A stretch of DNA of 64,000 bases from Himantopus leucocephalus (taxonomy: Eukaryota; Chordata; Aves; Charadriiformes; Recurvirostridae). Under the pieces are notes generated by a model that was given only the letters and a program-made list of their open reading frames with translations, made no database searches and was not told the DNA's origin. Position numbers and translations under genes: made by a program. The stretch lies in NCBI GenBank assembly GCA_003993805.1, contig RSEF01000001.1, positions 210,172,567-210,236,566 of the forward strand. The letters are read 5' to 3'. Of the stretch, positions 1 through 14,267 are shown in pieces; positions within the stretch are counted from its first letter, which is position 1; each line of letters begins with the position of its first letter.

Positions 1-611
1 GTTTAGGTGTGTAAATGTATGCATGGTGAAGAGAAATGCAAGAAATGATGTGAAAAACTCTTGTGAGTAGAGTGTTTTTTTTTCCCAGGAGTGGAACCTG
101 AATCAGTATGGCAGTGAGTTTTTATTTCAACACAGTCAAGCAGCAGCTAGTTGGCAAGTATGTGCTGCAACTGTCTGAGAGCTGATGAAAACCAGCAAGC
201 CTTTCCTTTGTTTTGTAATACTTCAAGAGTTATTAATGTTTCTTGGAGAGATAACACAGTAGAAAAACTGTTTTGTTAGAATAAACTTGTGTTAAATAAG
301 TAACTTCAGTCCCAAATAGATTTTGTGGAGAATAACAAAAGACATTTTGTTTCCCAAAGTAGAATTATCTCAATAGTTGAGGATTTCTCTTTGCACGTAG
401 GAGGATGAGACTTAAATCCTTGCTCCTTTGGCTTGGTTGTAGGATTTGAACCTAGAGATTTAATATGCTATGTGGGGCTCAGTCCTGCTGTGTGAAAAGC
501 CAGTCTCTTACTAGCAAAAGAAATTTTAAACCATTTTTTCTATTTTATTGATCTGAATACATCCAGTGAGTTCCTGTGATTAGGGACAAACAAGAAGTTG
601 AATATGGACCT
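1..611. other. Unassigned non-coding sequence
   Basis: AT-rich sequence with no open frame of note, no recognisable repeat and no RNA gene. The short poly-T near 75-83 is the only low-complexity tract. It could be intergenic or intronic; nothing visible decides which. Confidence 0.6.
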
Positions 612-865
612 TTCAAGGTCCACAGGAATCCCAACCACTGCCAATATCTATTAGCTAGTTGGAGACAGAATATTCTATTTCTGTTTTTTTTAAAAAAAGT
701 CCACAAAACCAAAACCTCCTGTTTTCTTTCCACAAACNTTCAAGGTCCACAGGAATCCCAACCACTGCCAATATCTATTAGCAAGTTGGAGACAGAATAT
801 TCTATTTCTGATTTTTTAAAAAAAAAGTCCACAAAACCAAAACCTCCTGTTTTATTTCCACAAAA
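612..865. repeat. Direct duplication (about 126 bp x 2) around a single N
   Basis: The segment 612-737 is repeated at 739-865 with only a few differences: a T/A change in the ATTAGC(T/A)AGTT motif, a shifted T/A homopolymer, and C/A near the end. One N at 738 separates the copies. Because the N lies exactly at the boundary, the likeliest reading is two contig ends that overlap but were not merged, not a real tandem duplication. The 111-codon frame crossing it is an artefact of that join. Confidence 0.85.
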
Positions 866-3800
866 TAATGTAAACAACTTCCAAACCCCTAAAGTTTTAC
901 AGAAAATATAATTTTTATTTTCTGGCCTGCCCTACCACCGCTTATCAGATGCTACAAATAAGTAAGTACAAAGTCGTTTTATTTGGTTCTTCTGGAATGT
1001 ACCAACTGAATGAAGATTTAGAACGATGACTTGTCATTTGTCCATTCTTCTACTGGGTGTCAAGTCACAGCTCTAGACTTTACCACTTTACCATCCATGC
1101 AGGTCCATTTTACATTCAGGAAGCAGAGAAGTAGTGATAGATAATTATGAATCATACAGAAGGACAAAAGTCATAAATATTTAAAACATAAGGCTTAAAA
1201 AAGTGAGAATAAGACAAAGGTGTAAGGGCTGCAATCACAATGTGTCTGGAAAGATGAATTTCAGGAAAAGGATGTAGAATGAAATAACATACACACAGGT
1301 CAAACTAACATTAAAGTGGGTTTGCAACAAAAAGGAATGCAACAATGGAAGTCTTGATTAGTATGAAAATGTTGTTAGGTTCTGCACATCTCATAACAAG
1401 GATCCTGCTCTGCCCAGGTGGCTTGCAGTGCTAAAAGGCAAAAATCCCAAAGAATTCAGAAAAGTAGGGTTAAGGTGCAGAGAAATCAAGCTCTGAGAGT
1501 GCAATTCTTTTTCTGAGTTAGAAGGAAGATGAGGAGGACATGAAGGTGCCCAGACCTTCTTGAGGAGAGATATAGAACAAGTTGAGGTGTGCTCTCAGAT
1601 CACTGTCCTGCATGGTAGAAAGAGCTCAACCAAAGGTATGACATATGGTGCCCTCTTACCATCCTGTTCCCCTAGACTCCTTAAATTGTCCCAAAGCCCA
1701 TTAGCCCAGAGGTCTCTGCTTTTCATTAAACACAGTACTTTTCCTGACCTCATAACAAAGTTGCTCTCAGCTGTGTCCTCCACTCTTCTTATGCTTCACC
1801 TGTGCCTCCTACTTTATCTGAAAGTCCCCAAATTTACGCTCAAAAGCTGCTTCCATTTACTGACACCAACTCAATCCTTTAAACCTCCTCCTTCCCAAGG
1901 AGTTTAACATTTGATTCCCAAGTCCCCTGTTCCCAGCCCTCTTTCCCACATGACAACAGTATTGCCAGACCTTCCAAAACTGTGGCTATGTCGCATCCCA
2001 CATCACTTTAGTTACCAGGAACTTTTGCTGCTCTCCCTAATGGACTGCTGGAGCCAGGTGAGTCCTGACTCTTTCAGTAGCAAAAATGGCCCAGTTCTTG
2101 CATTTTCTGAGGATTTCAAAATCCAGGATACTGAAGACAGTTATCAAAATCTACCTGAACAAGAGATTGGGGAAGAATTGGCTGCTATCTTTTGAAAGAC
2201 ATGTTTTCTAGCAAAGCAACAGAATGCCTTAACCCTCTTCCATGGTGAAAAGACTAAAGCTTGATCACCAATGGCTTCTGTCTTGCAAAAGGCCTAGAGC
2301 CGAGGAGGCATGATTTTGTTCTAAGATGATTATACATTCACTGTAGTCAAGGAGAAATATGAATTGCAATGCTCCAGTTCAGAAATGGCAAGCTGTCTGA
2401 AGGATGAATCCCCTTCAGGAGTAGCCTTATCTCACCATTGATTCTCCTTCTCCCCTTCCTGCATGTAAAAACTCAAAGCACTGTGCTTTCCTTCGTTAAG
2501 ACCAAGCAAAACCCAACAACTTCGTGCAAAATTGAGCTGTTTTGCTGTCAACCAAAATGTCCAGGGTAAAGCCAGGCAGATCAGCCACCTGTGTGAACAT
2601 TAGGGTAGGAAAGATCATACCCTGCTGATGTTGAGGCATAAAGAGGAAAGTAAAACAAGTCTTCACCCAAAAATCTAGAGGTAGGGATGTCCAAGCAGGG
2701 AAGGCCGTTCTGTCGACACCTGGGCGTTTGGTGGAGTGAAGGAGAATAAGATAAAAAAGGACTGATGAGCAAACTAAACCAGGGTGGCTTTGCACATGGG
2801 GAGGTGTAACAACTCAGGCACTTGGATGTAAAAAGAAGTTGCTTTACAGTAAAGGTAAAGATTAGTAACACAGAACTGTACCAGGCAGCTCTGAATGTGC
2901 CTGTGGTGAGTCCTCACACAACTGATGGCTTTTACTTCCAGAACTGAAGCACAAGGGCTAAAGGCTGGAAAACAGAATAAGAACGCAGGGGACCATATAC
3001 AACCTTTACAAGAGACAGAAGAAACTGCTTAAGACTTTTTGTGAGCTAAAGAGGCTGCGTTTAGTTCACAACGCTGCACTGGCTCTGCTGAGAACAGAAA
3101 ACTGCAAGTAAAGCTACCAAAGTTACCTTGAACAGCTTGTGAAGTACAAGTGCAGTGCAAGGCATGGCTTGTGGAAGCAGGTAGGAAGGCAAAAAGTGGC
3201 ACTACGTGTAGCATAAAGCATAAGATTTTTTTTTAATAGAAGATAATTTAAAATAGCATATTATGCTTCAAGAACTGGTTATCGTTATCATTTTTATCTG
3301 TGTTGTAAGAGTTTTCTTTACTTCCTTAATTAAAATATTGCTTTTTAATCTACTTTATTCACATTTGTGAGTGTGAAAAATTAGCTCCCAGAACACCAGG
3401 AAGTTTAGCATAACTCTCCCAAGACCTTTTGTAGTAATCTCCTCAAATTTGAATCAACTCTTGTTGCTGCCAATCAAGACCTGGCAGAGGAGTTGCACTG
3501 GGAAAATGGGGCATATGGAATAAGAGTCTGTGGTGCAAATAAAAACTAAGCTTAGATCTCTTGAGTCCCAGTCTTATTTTAGCTGCAGGACTACCAGGTG
3601 TCTCTTATTTAGCGAGTGTGGGTACTCCTCTTTAATTCATAGTTTCTATAGTCCATTTTCTTTTTCCTTTTAATGTCGTCTCTGCTGGCTTAGGTGTGAG
3701 AGAACTAAAATAAAGAGATTATCAGCAGTAAAACTGACCTGCACAAGATGTCAAATAAACAACTGAAAAATTAAATTATTTGTTTTGTGCAATTTTTTAT

Positions 3801-6800
3801 ACTTAACAGAGGAAAATATTTATAAGGCAGCTAGCTAATACAGTATATGTTAAATCTAGCACCTGATGAAATTTTAGCTCATAAACAACTACACTATTAT
3901 ATGTTTGTATTTCTGTAGTACTCACAATACTTAAGTGGGGTTGGTTCACAGTGGGAAAAATACATTAGGGTTTGAAAAGGCAAAAAGTCCATTGATTCAA
4001 GCTAGATGAACTGTTTTCTAAAACCAGATCCATAAAATATGTTGCCATAAATGGGGAAAATTTGACAAAAGTACCACTGAGGCTTAATTACATTTTTGGA
4101 GTGGCTCCATGCTACAGCATGCAAAGAACATTGACCACTTTTCATTTTTAATGAAAAATATCCATGTTTTCTGCCAGGGTCAGAGAGCTCACTATGCTTA
4201 ATTAACTAATGATTCCTGTGATGTTGATTTTCCAGCCATGAAATGTTGTTTGGCCAAGTTGCTCCATCATACCTATAAAAAAGAGCAGAGAAAAAGGTTG
4301 CAAGACTTTTGTTGACTTTAGGCAACACTTCAATTCCCTTAATCCTAAAAAAAAAATCATGCTGGTCTTCTGCCTTGCTGTGAGAACAATTTACAAGCAC
4401 CCCTCTCTTGTAACAACTGCTATCAAAGGGTAGCCCCAAAGGTGGGGAAATGATAGTTTTGCCTGCCAAATGTATTTAATTCAAAACAACTTGAGTTCAG
4501 TTAACTTCTGCTGAGCTGATGGCAGTGTTTCATTGGAATTTACCTGGATTTTTTGCAGGTCTGAGACCTTGAACAACAACGGGACCCCGGGCTAAGGGTA
4601 GACATGTCTGAGAACTCTGGCAGCTGAAATATCACAAAAAACTAAATTGTCTTGGCCCAAAATGAAATCCAGTGTGTATATCATTTTGAGTGGGAGAATG
4701 CAGTTTATTCACATCATTTTGAAATAAAATAAACAAAAATAAACTGTGGCTGGACCAGTCCGAAATAGTTGATTAATTTGCCTCTGAAATATTGAAAAAC
4801 TGTTTCAGTTTAAAAGATGAAAAATGACATTTCAAAACAAATTAAGAATATTGCCTTACAGCTGTCAAAATTACATGTTTGGACACTTATTTCCAAAACA
4901 AAATATTAAAATGAAGTATATTTGCAAAATTTAAAATATTTTTTCTCATAAATGTACTAATCACTTATATCGTCTAAAATGCATTTTTGGGACCAAATTG
5001 CCATTGATTAAAAAATGTGTCCCGTTTTGTGGATAGGGCACAAGGAGCCTCCAGAGAAGCAGGATTCTATTATTTTTTTTTTTTAAAGTAACTAGTATTG
5101 TAAATGTCTATTAATAACAAAATCTCTTGATTTTTTCCTGTCTGTCTGTTCCACTGAACTTTCCCAGGTGGTACTCCCTTGTTAGGTAACCTAGAGATGA
5201 ATTCCTTGTTCCTTATTATTTTTTCATTACTCTTGGTAGCAATGGTCTAGCTCCATATAAGATCTCTCTTTTAAGGATTCTAAAAAAGCCACAAACAAAC
5301 AAACATACCCCTTAATCTGTGTTTACATGGCTGTTGTCACCCAGAGCTCGCCATCATCTATAGATGTGCAATACAAAGATGTTACCACTATGCTCGCCCC
5401 TATGGGGGACCCAGTAACTAATCCGAAGGAAACCAGGACTAATGCTACCCAATATACAGATTTTTTCTGAAGTGCTCTAATGTGGCAAAGCACCCAGTTC
5501 ACACTGTATCTTACAAAAATTGAGCTTATTATTATAAACTTCCCTGTGCATAGATTTACTTTCAGTTCTAAGAATTCTCAAGAACCTCATGCAGAGCGAA
5601 CAATTCTGTTTTATCCACCATTTCTGCCCTGGCAAAAGATCACTAAACCACTGTACTCTATGGAAATGTAATTGCTGGTATACTCTCCCTTCCTCCACTG
5701 ACTCCAAAGAAAGTATGTAAGAATAATTATAGTAGCTATAGACTGCCCTAGTTTGCATTAGTGCCTGTCTTCAGACAGTCTGAATTATTTTCATCATTAA
5801 CATTTAAAACATTGAAACAATATATTTCTTTTGCTTTGTAGTCTTGCAGCACTATCTGGACTATCAGTGCAAGGGGGGGAAAGTCATTAAGAAAAGGATT
5901 AATTCTGAGAAATGGCAAATTGAATTATTGATTGAGAGGTTTCCTGATACTTCACCTAATCCCAGAAAAAAATAATTTGTCTGCTTTTGGAAAGCTTTCA
6001 AGCATTTAGAAGTCCCCTTTCCATTACATAAAGGAGGTGTTGTATAAATAACCTATAAGAAGTATTTCATTTTATCATGCATAATTATCTTAGATTGTGT
6101 GCAATGCTTATTCCTGAGGAACTGGCCATTATTGATGCTCTGATGTATAAAGTAGTCTTCCATAAGGAACCTTTAAAGAAACTGAAGACCTTAGTTCTAT
6201 TATGCATTATATTTATTTTTGTTTTCACAACACCAAAAATGAAGGCAAAAGGTGCCCTTACCATGCGATGTTTAGCTTTTACTGAGGTTCAAAGATTCCC
6301 AGGCCACAAAACTTGCTGAAGAATAAAATCCTTTGCCAGAGAATTATGCTGCAACAGAATTCCAAGCAAAAAGTAAATATAATGTAATACCTCAGTATGA
6401 AAGGGAAGCTATTGAACAAATTTATTCATTTTCGTAATTCACTTGCTATATCCCTATCTCACTTTAAATCTCAGTGATGTCAACAGGGGACTGCAGTCTA
6501 TCAGAGAAACCCTTCTTTAAATCTCTTGTAAGAACACATGTCCTGCTTAGAATTGCACAGAGATTTGCTTGTGGATTGCCATAATTGATCCAAGATGCAG
6601 AGAGGTGATAGCGCAGGAAACAACAGAAAAATTAATGAAATACCTTAGAAAAGCAAACTTGTACAGCATGAAAATTGTCTTTCCAGCTGTGTGTTCAGCA
6701 GAAGATTCTCCAGGAATCATTCTCAGCCCTGGGTAAGTAATAACACGAAGACAACACACTGAGGAAGCTCCCCAGCAGTCCACATGGCAGGGCTTAGACA

Positions 6801-9800
6801 GAGCTTAGCAGAAGAAGTTTCCTTGACATGGTCCTCTGCTTAGTACTGCATACTACTTTACTTCTTGAAAGTCCAATGAATATTCCGTAAGAGATTAAAT
6901 TTTAAAACAGAGAGAACAAGACTGTTCTTAAGGATAGACCTAAGATGTTTAAAAGAATAATTGACTAGTCTAAGCTTGTCATCTAGCCTAGTCAAAGCTG
7001 TCCATAATACAGGGGTGAAGGTTACCAGAATGGATTCATCTTACAAAAAACCCAGTTCCTAACAAAAGCAGAACTGGTGATGTCCATCTCTTTCCATCGG
7101 ATATAGATGGACCCTAGAAAATAAGGTTATAATACATGTCTGTCTCATTATTTTAAATAGCTGAAGTTAGGTGATATTAAACTCATGATAAGGATAGGGA
7201 GTAGATTGCTTTTGGAACATAAAACCCTTTTGGATCAGTATAATAAGACTGAATTGATTTCACCTGATCTGTTTCTAAACCAATCAACCTCAGCACAAAG
7301 CACGTGTGTAGACAATACCAAAGACAGAGCTGTGCCTGTAACTTAGGTTTACCAGAAGAATTTTACCTCCATGAAGAACATTTCTAGGAGTGCTAGATGG
7401 AGCCTGAGATGTAAGAATACTTATTACCCTACAGAAAACCTGTGACAAGTGCAGCTGACTGGAAAACCGCTTGCTTTATTTTTCTTTTCTAGGGAATTCA
7501 GATATTTTCTTGTTCTGCTGAAAAATACAGTTAGAGGTGAGCAACTAGGTGTGGTGTTAAAAAAGTATGAGTGTGAGGGGAATAACGGCATCACTCTCCA
7601 GAGAAGCCAGCCCTCTGTTTCACGGAACCATTATGTGCGATGCAGTTGTACCTCCAAAGGTGAATACTTAAGTCCTAAATAATGAATCCTTTGGGACGTT
7701 TTGTCTCAAATTACTGTTGCTTCATTGGTCTTTCCAGAGCTTCAGTTCCACGGGGCCAGAGTTGAGATCTGGGTAGAGCTGCAAATCCAGGGTCTTCCGG
7801 CTCTGTCTTCTGCAGTAGCTGCCTCTCCTGAAAATTGTGCTCTCGAGACTGCACTGCCAGGCAGTGTGCATCACGCAGGGCACAGAGGTACTCTCGTGGT
7901 CCACACTTTGAGGGAAAGCCTGCAGCCAGACTGATTTAAAATATCGATGGGAATGAGACATTTCCATGACAGGAACTGGGTTTATTCACAGAATCGGGTT
8001 TGTTCTCCCAAACATAACAGGTACAATGGCAGGTAGAGCCAGCAACGTTGAGAATGCAGGTGGTGGCGTTAGCATTAGCCCATTAGGTGTCCCAGAGCTG
8101 CTACATTAGGAGTAATACGCCAGGAATATGGGCAGTTATATGCAGTTTACTGTGGTTTTGGTGAAGGTTTGCCCACTTAAAGCTCAGGAGGTTTCCAGTG
8201 AAATATTTTCAATTCAACCAATTCATATTTTCCCACGAAACATTGTTTCATCAGCAAGTATCTCTACAGTTCTTGTAGTATAAGATCTACTTCTACTGCT
8301 GTCTCAACGTTAGCTGGTGAACAGACAGACAGAAAGGTAAAAACATCTCCTATGGCCAGATACAGCTGGGTTTTTCAAATTATTATTTATTTGTGGCATC
8401 TAGAGTTATGTTATGCTTGACTGTGTCCTTGGGCTTTGCATTACCAACCCTAATGACTACTGCTTCCTGAATGCTAGTGCTGTTTCTTTGAAAGGAAGGA
8501 ACCCCCATCTTTTTTTGTTGAATACGCACCTGGCCACCATAGCTTAATATCTGTCATAGAAGTCAACACTACCACAATAAAATGTATGTATATACATTAT
8601 GAATGTCCTTGCAGAGTGCAGAGAAGAATAGCATTTGTTTCTCTTAACTCAGTGTGAATTTTTGTTTTCTGATGTTGGAAAGCCTTTCCAAATACGGTAT
8701 CTGCAGAATGCTTTCTCCTGGTTTTAATTTTGTTTTTTCAGCACAGTTTAAAGTTGCACAGTCTGACATTTGTGGGCTGTTCACACCACATACTGTTTTC
8801 AATTGCTTATGTTGCCATCTTTTCAGGCTTCTGTGCTTTTTGCTATTTATGACTTCAGGGACTCTTCTAATAGCATCCTTATTATCCTCCATTATTGTCA
8901 GGAAATGGCAGTTGCAGAACTTTGCTGATCATCCCATAGAAAAGGCAGTTCTCTTTGCATGGTAGGGAGGCTTATTAGCCGATATTTAGAGATGTGCAAA
9001 TCAGACCTGGAATTCAGGTATAGTTTCTTCCTAAATGTTGGTACCTCCATTTATGTCCTAGTCTAAACCTGAAAATATAATGTTGCGCTGAGAAATCGAG
9101 TACAAGTTGAAGATCTAGAGTAGTTTCTTTACAAATACATCTTCATGGATAGGGATGTCCTTCACAGCTAATATGAGTAGCTTTGCAGTTTACTACCTTA
9201 TTTTCTAAAGCTCAAATTTATAATTAAATCCATCACATCTTGTCACATCACTGAGCATCTCTAACACTCTCTGTGCACACTCTCAGTCCATGGCAATTGA
9301 GAGGTCATTCAAGTTAGGTAAGCTAATGATGAAAAAGGGTTCAGGCAAATTGCATTGCTATGCACTTGTCATAGTGCGTATATGGACAGGTACTTGCAAC
9401 CTAGTATATGATAAATTGCTAAGCTGTAGTAATTTGACAACGTGTTCTAGTCCCCAGAGTTGAATATATTTCAGTGCTGCTGGTTTATGTTTGAGGCTTT
9501 TCAGGTTCCTTAGCCTAGGGTGTGCACTTTAACAGCATGATGCTGGATCAGCTCTTACTTCCCTTTTAAAACAATGCCTACAATCTACAGGGTTAAGCTC
9601 CACTGGTAATAGAAAAGGGAAGTCTTATTAATAATTTATTTGGGAATATAAATGTTATTTGCAGCACAGAATGGTGGTGGGTTTTTTTTCTAAAAATGTT
9701 GTGCAGTGACTTCACTTGTGATTGAAATCCATCCTAACATCATGATTTTGTGTTTCTAATGACAGGGAGGTTAAAACTTGTAGGATTTTCTTTAATCTCT

Positions 9801-11522
9801 TATTGGAAGCACAGCGACTGAGCACCATGTTGAAAGTATAAAGTAATTTAAAACCTAATCAGAACAGTTCAAAATCCAAATACAAGTCAGGAATGTCTGT
9901 GTCTAAACAGTAAAATGAATGAATGCAGTACATTCACCCCTTATATCTACCCTGACTGGGGAAAATGAGGGTCTAGGGACATGAGTGTTCTGACAGGAGC
10001 AATAGCCAACCAAAATGTTTGGATTTAAATTGCTGAGAATAGTCCCCATCCTCTTTGCAAAAACAGACCCTTGTTGACCATAAGTTTTCTTGTAGACCAT
10101 GACATAACATACCATGAAAAATTTAATACAAAATACTGGAAGTCCAAGAATTTCATATAACTCTGTGGACTGGATTCAGGCACTAGCATTTCCTGGGCCA
10201 CAGTTTAATAATCTCTAGATTATGAAACCCTTGGAAAATTTAAGGAATTCTATAGTCTTTTTTTACTCCTAAAAAAAACCCACAACAGAATGCTAATCTC
10301 TTCTTAGGACACTATTGATAGATTTTTCTCCTCACCTAATTAATTATATAGGCAAAGAGACCTTCAATTTTCGATTTGAACCCAAATACTCCAAATTATC
10401 CAAACACCTATTTGGATATTTCCTTTGTGAAATATTGCATTTCAGGATCACTATTCCTCTTTATCCAGACTTCTTATTTAGATGTGGTATTCCTTTTTTT
10501 TCTCTGTTCACATCAGGTGTTAAAGAAAGCCAGGTACACCTTACACAGGCAAGAATGCACATGAGACCAGATTCAGCTCTCATAAAACAACTTGCTTCTA
10601 CAACTTCAAACAAATTAGAAAATCTATATTTTAATAATTGCATGTCAGGTGAAAATGCAGGGGAGAGAGCTGCTTTTGATTCCAGCACATTTATAACAGT
10701 GTAACTCCATTGACCTGAGATTCACAATGGGAGAAGTTAGGTGGAAGCTACTCCCCTGGTCTTTACCCTGAATAAAATATATTTTTAGCATCAAAATATG
10801 TCCAAATGCCCAGAAGTTAGTTAGGATTCTACATCCCTTTTACTCTCAGTATACATCAGTACTTAGCAACCTAACTTTTTTTTTTTCTAATTAAACATAG
10901 ATTCTTTAATCAGTGGGATACCATTAAAATTTTTATCCTGTGTCTATTTTACTCCCCGTGACCATGCATTAAGAGGTTGATTCTTCACTATCCCTCAGTC
11001 ACTACAGAGAATACCCCTTATGAGAGACTCAAATTGCCTTTGAACCACACAGCTCTCAGCTTGATTACTTCTGCAAAGAAGTTCACTTCCTATAAAAAAG
11101 AACTCAGTGTGTTTCCTTTTTCTCTTCTTTGTATTCAGAGTCCAAACCTCCAATCACAATGGATTAAACCACTTTTTTTACCTTTTCCAAAAACTCACAT
11201 CATGGGTTCAGCGCACACTGAAGAGCTACTTTTCAGGGCACCTCTGTCCCTCAGGCTGTCCCCTATTAACATTTGTCCCACAGCGCAATGTATATTTGCA
11301 AGTAGTTATGTGTCTCCTTTTAGAAATATTGTCTTTAACAGGAAACTTGATCTCTGTGCCACTTGGGTGCAGTGTCTTTATGCATATATCAAGCAAGCTG
11401 AAATTTTGCCTGAGTATTAAGAGAGGTAACAGTTAAAGGAAGGAAAGATGAAGGTCTGAAATAATGAGCTTTAGGAACAGCCTGACAAAGCTCATGACTG
11501 TAATATAGAACTGTTATTTCCA

Positions 11523-11571
11523 AGAGAAGCAAAAGAAGAAAAGAAGGAGGGAAGAAGGAAAGGAAGGAAAA
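11523..11571 (+). repeat. Purine-only tract (GAA/GGAA-rich)
   Basis: An almost uninterrupted run of A and G with AAGAAGG and GGAAGGAA words. It is simple-sequence DNA with no coding meaning. Such polypurine tracts can form triplex DNA in principle; nothing here shows that it does. Confidence 0.8.
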
Positions 11572-12504
11572 TATGGGTGAGGGGAAGCATTATGAAAGCT
11601 GTAAACTAAAGTTAAGTCAAGACACCAGTGATGAGGATACAAGATCAGTCCTCATTATGACTAGAGTTGTCAGGTAATGTGAATTTGCCTTCCTTGCTTC
11701 CAATTTCTACCAGAAAGTACAGGAGAGTGAGGTATTTTCCTCATTTCATCTAAACCTGTTCTTTATTATCACATTTTAAAAGTGATTACAGCAATGGGAA
11801 AATGGGTGTGTGATAGTCTTCATCTATAAAAAATACCTACAAAAAGTTTACAGCATATATATGAAGAAACAGCTTTCTTCCATTTGCAGACAACAGACTG
11901 ACGTAGCAGCCGCTTGTCTCAGTACACAAACAAACAAAAAACCCACAGTCTATTATTTATACAAGAAAGAAGAGCTAGATCAAAAAGTGTGACGTTTAAT
12001 GCCAATAGCTGGCTTGCAATCCCAGGTCCTCTAGAAGTGGTGCATTAGGAACTGGTAATCTTGTCACATTTGTTGTTACACAGAAATTCTGGAAGACTTA
12101 CTGGGCTGCACCATTACCACCTTAGCAGGGCCTTCTACAACATTTTCTTCTCAGCTTGCAAAAACCTCTAAAACAGCTGGTGAAATTTTGAAGAAAAGGT
12201 CTTCTGGTTGAAAAATGTCATTTCATTGAATGCAATATTTTTGGAGATAAATATTTGGTTTTGATAAATATCTCCAGTTCAAAAATAAGTTCAGATATCT
12301 TGTTTATTTTTTTTGAAAATGAATAAAAAAATCTTAGTTGCAAAATGTCACAATAATGCATAGCCTCTTTTTTAAAAAAATATACTAGAGAATTTAAAAA
12401 ATTATTGAATATTTTGGTGGCATGGCAACACCTGAACCAGAATCTTCTTTCAGTTACCAGCTGGCAAATATATATGCATTTCTATATATTTTCTTGAGAG
12501 ATAT

Positions 12505-12570
12505 AAAGAGGCAAAGACATAAAGACAGACGAAGAGAAAGAGAGGGAAAGAGAAAATTGAAAGGAAAAAT
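12505..12570 (+). repeat. Purine-rich tract (AAAGA/GAGAAAG)
   Basis: Strongly purine-biased low-complexity sequence with AAAGACA and GAGAAAGAGAGG words. The frame through it encodes a Lys/Arg/Glu-rich stretch, which simple purine sequence produces by composition. I therefore do not call a gene. Confidence 0.7.
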
Positions 12571-13836
12571 GTTTCATAATGAAATTTTTTTCCAAAGCAG
12601 TAAAATTATCTCCCTTTTTGGAGAGATCCCCTCTATGCCCCAAACATAAGGGCATTCATTGATCTTGGAGGCAATGTATCTGAACTGAACTGTTGAGCAG
12701 AAACGCTCCCACAACTATAAACAAAGATGATGTCACTTACAAAATCCACTTAACACTCATTCCACCTTTGTCGCTGAAAATGAAACAGAGCTGGGATAAG
12801 TTTGGTGGGTGGATACAGCAGACTGAAGGATGGAGGCTGCCCATGAGCATGACTTAGTATGGAAACCACTGCTGGGAGTGGGATGAGGGCAGTAACCACA
12901 GAGCTGCACAGCTCCTCACGTCTATCACGAATACATTTCCATGCACCATAATGACAGTGAAGAATGCGTCCGACTTGTATCAGCTGTAAGCAGAAATGAA
13001 GGCTTTGTCCCAAAACTCAGGCTGTTAGGGAATTCCAGTCTACCAAGGCTGGCTGTTGAGTTTTAGGATTTTAATGGGACTATACAGATAGCTGCATCAA
13101 CAGTCTAAATTGTTAAAAAGCCATTGAATAGGTATGAAAAGGACTGGAGTGTTAACCTAGATGTATGTGAATATGTGTGTAAGGATGGAGAGAATTAGTG
13201 TCTAGTTTCTCATTGTAAACAGGTAAATCTCTGAGCATCTTCCCAAGGGAAATATTTGTTAAGTATCTGACTTCTGAGGTAATTGCATCCAATTGTAAGT
13301 GTATTGCAACTGCACTTCAGAAATACTCTGTGACAAAGACAATTTGTATGAAGAACCGCAATTTCTAACAGTGACAGAGAAGTCATAGTCCTCCTCACTT
13401 AGCTCTCTGCTAAATTTTAAAAAGTTATCTTGATTTTGCCCAGGATAAATGTTCAGGATGTCACTCCCAGGACTTCTCAGTCAGAGACACTCTGACTCCT
13501 CTCTTTGAACCTCTAGCTCTGTTATTGGCATAAGTAAATATGTGGCATCCTTGCTGGGCATGCTTTAGGAAGGCAGCGTATTCAAAACAACACATAATCA
13601 AAAAGTTTTCCCAGTGAACCACTCCAGAATAAATAAAATAAAGTTGTATAAAAAGTCCAAATGAAAATAAAGTTCACACATTAATACATTTTATCACATA
13701 GACTAACTTAAGGAAAATCAAATGTAGGTGCTTGTCTTTGGAGGCTAGTCCTGTCTGGCTGCTTTTGTAGTTAGATAAAGGGAGGTGAGCACCTCCAGAG
13801 GGAAAGAGCCTGCTGAAGGCACAGCCTAGCTCTTGC

Positions 13837-13860
13837 TCTCTCCATCAAAAGATGGAGAGA
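13837..13860. repeat. Perfect 10-bp inverted repeat with AAAA loop
   Basis: TCTCTCCATC at 13837-13846 and its exact reverse complement GATGGAGAGA at 13851-13860 are separated by AAAA. It could form a small cruciform or RNA hairpin. No U-run follows and no gene is adjacent, so no function is assigned. Confidence 0.75.
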
Positions 13861-14267
13861 CCAGCAATTAAGCTGCCCTAGTTACATGAAATTAATCCAG
13901 ATGAAGCATCTACTTTTCTCCCCATTAATGATAAAAGGTGCTCAGAGGAGGTAGTCTCCTAGTTTGGACCCCTAAGTTAGATACTAAAAATTAGGCAGAA
14001 TGAATATTCAAAACAGGAAACAACCCAAGCACAACCATCTGCAAAAAAATAAGTTTGATCACATTCATCAAATTGCTTAGTCAAACCTTTATCCGAGAAA
14101 CAATTTTAAAAGGAACCTAGGGTCATAAAGAGTGATAGATGACAAGCTCTTTTGGTCTCACCTTTGTGAACTCCTGGATTACTGCCAGTTATTTCAGCAA
14201 ACATAATTTGCAATAACACCATGAAATATCAGTAGAACCTTTCTTAATGTTAAATGAATAGTCATTG

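Larger units (their letters stand above)
866..14267. other. Long gene-less stretch, mostly unique sequence
   Basis: No exon, RNA gene or full-length transposon is supported in this 13.4 kb. The longest frames, 10315-10704 (129 codons) and 10977-11420 (147 codons), match no family I recognise. The second opens on TTG rather than ATG. Chance stop-free runs of this size are expected in sequence of this length. Local low-complexity and hairpin features are listed separately. Segments around 4741-4960 and 12180-12360, rich in AAA/TTT and GAAAT-type words, might be very old DNA-transposon debris, but I cannot show ends or duplications. Confidence 0.5.

Noticed and set aside
576..911. A 111-codon plus-strand frame with an internal repeat
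   Set aside because: It crosses the N at 738 and encodes the same segment twice; it is a product of the assembly duplication.
10977..11420. 147-codon plus-strand frame
   Set aside because: It opens on TTG, shows no recognisable domain or splice context, and overlaps another frame in a different phase.
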